64,000 bases of DNA, from positions 4,216,001-4,280,000 of the forward strand of contig CBDFNN010000004.1 of NCBI GenBank assembly GCA_965250215.1, given 5' to 3'. Origin of the DNA: CBDFNN01 sp965250215 (lineage in GTDB: Bacteria; Bacteroidota; Rhodothermia; Rhodothermales; DATKEJ01). The position numbers and the translations under genes are program-made. This document shows, in pieces, positions 60,572-64,000 of this stretch; within the stretch, counting starts at the first letter, position 1; every line of letters begins with the position of its first letter. The notes below the pieces were generated by a model, which did not search any database, was not told where the DNA came from, and was given only the letters and a program-made list of their open reading frames with translations.

Positions 60572-61447
60572 TTATTGCTTGAAGGCGTGTACTTGGGGAT
60601 CGACAAGAACAAATCGGATTTCGTCCCCAGGTTTCTTTTGTCCCAGCAAGTCCAAATCAGATGAGATAACGTTAGCCAGCCTATAGTAGCCACCAACAGT
60701 TTGGGCATCAGCCATCAGAACAATGGGTTGTCCACTTGGAGATATTTGTATCGTGCCAGGAATGACCGGAGATGATATCAATTCGATGGAGGGTTGAAAA
60801 GAGAACTTTGACTCCAGCCGATACCCCATCCTGTTTGATTCGACAGCAATCCTATGCTTACTACTAAAAAATTGGTCGATCAGAAGAGCTGGGAATTTCT
60901 CAAACTCTGGACCGGGGAGCACTCTAATGATTTGTCCTTGTTCTTCCGATAATGTGATTTCTCTTCGCTTTGTGGGAATCGGAGGTCGTGTCACAATCTC
61001 GATATGTGAGTTTTTCCTGACGCTGTTTTTTGGAAGAAAGTCATAAGCGTTGACTTTCAATGAACTGTGACTTCCCATCCATCGCTCTAGCTTCCAAGTA
61101 CCGCCGACAGCAAGATATGCGCGACAGCCAGACAAGGCTTTTCCAAATTTCAGAATCGAATTTTCTGGAACGTCAATGGTTTCGTTTAGAGGCAATTCCT
61201 TGTCGTTCAGTTCTGGAGAAATATTTGCTCCAGTAAGAGCTATTTGACAAACACTGTCAAAGTGTATTTGAGGACCGACGAGGGTAATCTCTAGAACAGG
61301 CGAGTCTTCCAAATTGCCGACCAGTAAATTTGCTTCTGCGGCCGATTTCTTATCCATCGCTCCGCCAATCGGAACACCGAACTCACGAAACTCATGTCGT
61401 CCCATGTCTTGAATACTTGTGAGCATTCCAGCCCTCAATATTTTCAT
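60572..61447 (-). CDS. pxpC: 5-oxoprolinase subunit C (PxpC/KipA, biotin-dependent carboxylase-like)
   Basis: 291 residues from the ATG at 61447. MKILRAGMLTSIQDMGRHEFREFGVPIGGAMD is the diagnostic N-terminus of the PxpC/KipA family, followed by ANLLVGNLEDSPVLEITLVGP, ALTGANISP, and SPVIPGTIQISPSGQPIVLMADAQTVGGYYRLANV. With PxpA and PxpB it opens 5-oxoproline (pyroglutamate) to glutamate using ATP. It starts 10 bases after pxpB. No PxpA (LamB/YcsF) gene is in the window. This is the intact copy; 45977-46851 is its ruined duplicate. Confidence 0.9.
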   Translation of the reverse strand: MKILRAGMLTSIQDMGRHEFREFGVPIGGAMDKKSAAEANLLVGNLEDSPVLEITLVGPQIHFDSVCQIALTGANISPELNDKELPLNETIDVPENSILKFGKALSGCRAYLAVGGTWKLERWMGSHSSLKVNAYDFLPKNSVRKNSHIEIVTRPPIPTKRREITLSEEQGQIIRVLPGPEFEKFPALLIDQFFSSKHRIAVESNRMGYRLESKFSFQPSIELISSPVIPGTIQISPSGQPIVLMADAQTVGGYYRLANVISSDLDLLGQKKPGDEIRFVLVDPQVHAFKQ

Positions 61448-61457
61448 CCTTAACACC

Positions 61458-62198
61458 TCAGGCACGGAGCGACATGTAGTTAAAGGTGTCGAGTTCAACA
61501 TCTCTTTCGATTCGATCGAAATCACTTCTTGTTATAGAGAAGAAACTCACTTGATCTCCTAACTGAAATAGAAAAGGTTCGTCTGTTCTATTCAATATTT
61601 CAACAGGGGTCTTTCCTATGATTTGCCAACCACCTGGGGAATCAAGAGGATAGATCCCAGTTTGCAATCCCGCCAATCCCACAGATCTTGCTGGTACTCT
61701 GATTCTCGGTGTACTCTTTCGAGAGCAGTTCAACGAGTCCGGCAATTTCCCGAAATAGGGAAATCCAGGGATGAAGCCCAGCATGAAAGTATGAAAGGAC
61801 TTGGCGGTATGAGCTTCAATTACTTCGTCTCTTGATAGACCTGACATAGTCAAGACTTCGTGCATATCGAGAGCGAATTCCTCGGCATAACAAACTGGAA
61901 TGTTGAAATGTCGACCTGCCTGTGGGGAATCCGCTAAGTGAAATCCTGCAATCGATTCCCTGACCAGTTCGCTTAGGATTTCATGACTTAGAAGCTTTCG
62001 ATTGAATCCAATGCATATCGAACAGTAAGCAGCCTGAACGTACTCGACCCCATTGATTCTAGAATTGGAGAGTTTCTGAGACAGCGCTACAACACGTCGA
62101 TTAACCTGTTCATCGATGACTTGCTCAAAATTAATGAGTAGCGCGGCATCCCCATAAATGAGAACTTCTACGCTGGCATGGCACTCAAGAAAGGTCAT
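61458..62198 (-). CDS. pxpB: 5-oxoprolinase subunit B (PxpB/KipI)
   Basis: 246 residues from the ATG at 62198; the open frame continues into the patatin gene. The family pattern is seen in VEVLIYGDAALLINFEQVID, GVEYVQAAYCSICIGFNRKLL, HIPVCYAEEFALDM-type residues (IPVCY), HTAKSFHTFMLGFIPGFPYFGKLPDSL and RKSTPRIRVPARSVGLAGLQTGIYPLDSPGGWQIIGKTP. PxpB couples ATP use to 5-oxoproline opening; in Bacillus, KipI inhibits the sporulation kinase KinA. Its start lies 14 bases inside the patatin gene, so the two are translationally coupled. Confidence 0.9.
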   Translation of the reverse strand: MTFLECHASVEVLIYGDAALLINFEQVIDEQVNRRVVALSQKLSNSRINGVEYVQAAYCSICIGFNRKLLSHEILSELVRESIAGFHLADSPQAGRHFNIPVCYAEEFALDMHEVLTMSGLSRDEVIEAHTAKSFHTFMLGFIPGFPYFGKLPDSLNCSRKSTPRIRVPARSVGLAGLQTGIYPLDSPGGWQIIGKTPVEILNRTDEPFLFQLGDQVSFFSITRSDFDRIERDVELDTFNYMSLRA

Positions 62199-63798
62199 AA
62201 TGCGAAGGAAAGTGATCTCTCGAGACTTGTATTTCAGCAGCTTTTGCCCCAAGATCGCGAAGCCGTGGTATGCTCTGTGGTCTGTCCATTTCACTCAGCT
62301 TTGCTAATTCATCCCGTGACCATGTTAATGCTAGATTGTTTTTGAGCCACTCTTCTTCAAACTGGACGTTGTACCTAACATAGTGGATCAATGGATTCCC
62401 TGCTATTGCGTCCTGCTTTAAGTCATTTATCGCGACATCGATCTTTCTAGCTGTTGGACTATCTGATATCCACTGGAGCATTGTTTCTACTAATTCACTA
62501 CAGTCATCCATCAGAGAGAGAAGGGATTTGATGGCGTGTTTTCCCGCGAGTCGACTTGCTGACACTCCTGGAGTCGTAGAACCAGTTCCTACTGACAAAA
62601 CGAAAAGATTCGCTGGATCGAGGTCCCATCCTGCCCCAAATCCCTTCACGGTAGCCAGTTGCAAAGCTAGAAGTGCAGGATTGTTATGCGGACTGACCCC
62701 GCCATCCACAAACTCGCCATGTGGTCTATCAGCTTCTTTTGAGATTTCTATGTGTTCCGGAGAGAAGAAGCTGGGGGCAGCAGTGCTGGCTCTAAGAACC
62801 CGTGCCAAAGGATAGTCTTCATTAGATAAAAACGTGTCACCTAGCCCCGCGGAAAAGAAGGGATTTTGGGGATTGTTCGACATTGGCCATACACTACCCG
62901 TATCCATTCTCTTGGCCACAACCAATAATCCAGTCTGTAAAGACCGGTCACCTAAGTTGTTTTGAGCAAAATATTCGTTGAGAATTTCCTCGAGAATCTT
63001 TGAACTATAGCGAGCTCGAATAAGCCCTCTCCTAAAAATATGACGTTTAAATACACGATCGGCGAGGCTTTCATAAAGGGTTATTACTTCATCAACTGTC
63101 ATTCCCCTTGCAAGACAAGCCGCAATAATTGCACCGGTCGAGGTTCCAGCAATAAGATCGAAGTAATGACAGAGCCGAAAAGAATCCAAGTTTCCATGAC
63201 GTTCTCTAAGGATACTTTCAATTTTTTTGAGATATCCCAAAGTCAAAACACCACGGACGCCTCCGCCGTCAAGGGCCAAAATACGTTTTGGACCAGAGTC
63301 AGCGGACCAGTGCTCGTCTCTAGTTTTGACCTTGTAACTTTCTAACCCATCATGAACTTCTTTGTAGGTTCGGCGAAATTCATCATGGTTCAAAGAGTAG
63401 GTTTCTCCGTCTGGAGCTCTTACTAACCAGTCATCATATTTTTTTGATTCTGCAGAAATAGTCTCGATGTGGCCATCGTCCAAAACGGTATCAACGGTAA
63501 ATGGATAACCTGGCTGGTAAGCGCGAACAGGAATGTTTTTGAAATACTGGTTTGGTTTTTGGGTCAAAGATTCAGAATAAGTCTCTAAAAAAACCTGGCC
63601 GTCACAGCCGTAGATGTCAGTTGTAGGATCGCCAGAATTGCTTAATGGAATTATTACCCACGAGTTGGTACGCATCAATTGATCTCCCCAGGACTTTTTA
63701 AAACGTATGGGATCCTGCGTCTTAAATGCCAATACCTCCGTCGTTTTGAAGTATTCACTCGCTCTTGATTCTTCAAATGTGATTTTCCGGGACATCAT
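62185..63798 (-). CDS. Patatin-like phospholipase with two N-terminal PGDYG-like repeats
   Basis: 537 residues. Two tandem ~60-residue segments, WVIIPLSNSGDPTTDIYGCD...FLETYSES and PFTVDTVLDDGHIETISAE...WLVRAPDGETYSLNHDEFRRTYKEV, resemble the PGDYG-type module. The patatin domain then shows the oxyanion motif DGGGVRG (177-183), nucleophile elbow GTSTG with Ser220, and DGG with Asp365. Ser-Asp dyad lipases of this type cleave phospholipids, and in CapV/CBASS-like settings act as membrane-destroying effectors. No cyclase or sensor is adjacent; the gene continues into pxpB with a 14-base overlap. No signal peptide. Confidence 0.85.
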   Translation of the reverse strand: MMSRKITFEESRASEYFKTTEVLAFKTQDPIRFKKSWGDQLMRTNSWVIIPLSNSGDPTTDIYGCDGQVFLETYSESLTQKPNQYFKNIPVRAYQPGYPFTVDTVLDDGHIETISAESKKYDDWLVRAPDGETYSLNHDEFRRTYKEVHDGLESYKVKTRDEHWSADSGPKRILALDGGGVRGVLTLGYLKKIESILRERHGNLDSFRLCHYFDLIAGTSTGAIIAACLARGMTVDEVITLYESLADRVFKRHIFRRGLIRARYSSKILEEILNEYFAQNNLGDRSLQTGLLVVAKRMDTGSVWPMSNNPQNPFFSAGLGDTFLSNEDYPLARVLRASTAAPSFFSPEHIEISKEADRPHGEFVDGGVSPHNNPALLALQLATVKGFGAGWDLDPANLFVLSVGTGSTTPGVSASRLAGKHAIKSLLSLMDDCSELVETMLQWISDSPTARKIDVAINDLKQDAIAGNPLIHYVRYNVQFEEEWLKNNLALTWSRDELAKLSEMDRPQSIPRLRDLGAKAAEIQVSRDHFPSHYDLS

Positions 63799-64000
63799 AA
63801 TATTACATTTTGCTCCTGCTATTAAACTTGCTCTGATCCTTTTTCAAAATTGCCTCAGGGACGCATTTCTGATAAATTTCTGACACCAGGCATTACATTA
63901 TATTTAAACATGATGAAATGTGTGCGAGAATTACGTTATCTAGGATTGTTGCCTTAAAAACGGAATACACTTCCCAGAAGAAGTCCAGATAATGCCGAAA
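63799..64000. other. Right edge, no gene seen
   Basis: About 200 AT-rich bases upstream of the patatin gene; the promoter should be here. Nothing else is recognised. Confidence 0.5.

Noticed and set aside
61458..62198. KipI as sporulation kinase inhibitor
   Set aside because: Only Bacillus relatives do this; here the pxpBC pairing points to 5-oxoproline metabolism.

Overview
The window looks like a chromosomal segment of a Gram-negative member of the Bacteroidota/FCB group, perhaps a Rhodothermia- or Balneolia-like marine lineage. Four secreted proteins end in a type IX secretion (T9SS) type A C-terminal domain with the YPNPF/YPNP signature, and there is a PorV/PorQ-like barrel, SusD-free glycan genes, a Reg_prop/Y_Y_Y sensor and many lipoproteins. 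Lineage placement is inference from gene content only. I see no transposase, integrase, phage structural gene or CRISPR array.

Region by region: 1-6.5 kb holds envelope and housekeeping genes (a membrane-anchored glycosidase-like protein, a YdjM-type hydrolase, a glycosyltransferase, an MlaC-like protein, a DUF721 protein, and an OmpA protein paired with a helix-hairpin-helix protein). 6.7-12.1 kb holds a tandem pair of DUF11/T9SS adhesin-like genes, duplicated together with their intergenic spacers, followed by a TolC-like protein; a third paralogue lies at 57.4-59.2 kb. 12.6-15.9 kb is a large beta-propeller sensor fused to a SpoIIE phosphatase. 16-28.4 kb holds small metabolic and redox genes (esterase, VOC and ABM proteins, a quinone reductase, a DsrE-like/TsdA-like sulfur pair, a beta-lactamase-fold hydrolase). 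28.5-34.5 kb is a probable maltodextrin operon (SLC45-type transporter, GH13 amylase lipoprotein, a DUF2652 cyclase-like protein) and a sulfatase. 37-39.7 kb is a sialidase-like lipoprotein divergent from an SSS symporter.

From about 34.5 to 47.5 kb the DNA is a gene graveyard: broken 3' ends of a GH13 amylase, an AraC regulator, an IorB subunit and a SpoIIE phosphatase, a truncated ECF sigma factor, a decayed tRNA-Leu with an intact 3' half, and a ruined copy of pxpB-pxpC. In the middle sit two intact genes, a TIR-domain protein (44864-45679) and a STAND/NACHT-type NTPase with C-terminal pentapeptide repeats (42981-44666). This pair is the best candidate for an undescribed system, most likely anti-phage or abortive-infection defence.

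47.5-50.2 kb holds an intact iorAB-type molybdenum hydroxylase. 51.3-56.4 kb holds T9SS cargo genes, including a metzincin-like protein whose catalytic Glu is replaced by Met, overlapping a PorV-like barrel and a lipoprotein gene. 59.5-63.8 kb holds an SDR, an intact pxpB-pxpC pair and a patatin-like phospholipase whose gene overlaps pxpB. Throughout, several intergenic spacers carry perfect or near-perfect 7- or 8-bp tandem repeats, often directly at stop codons.
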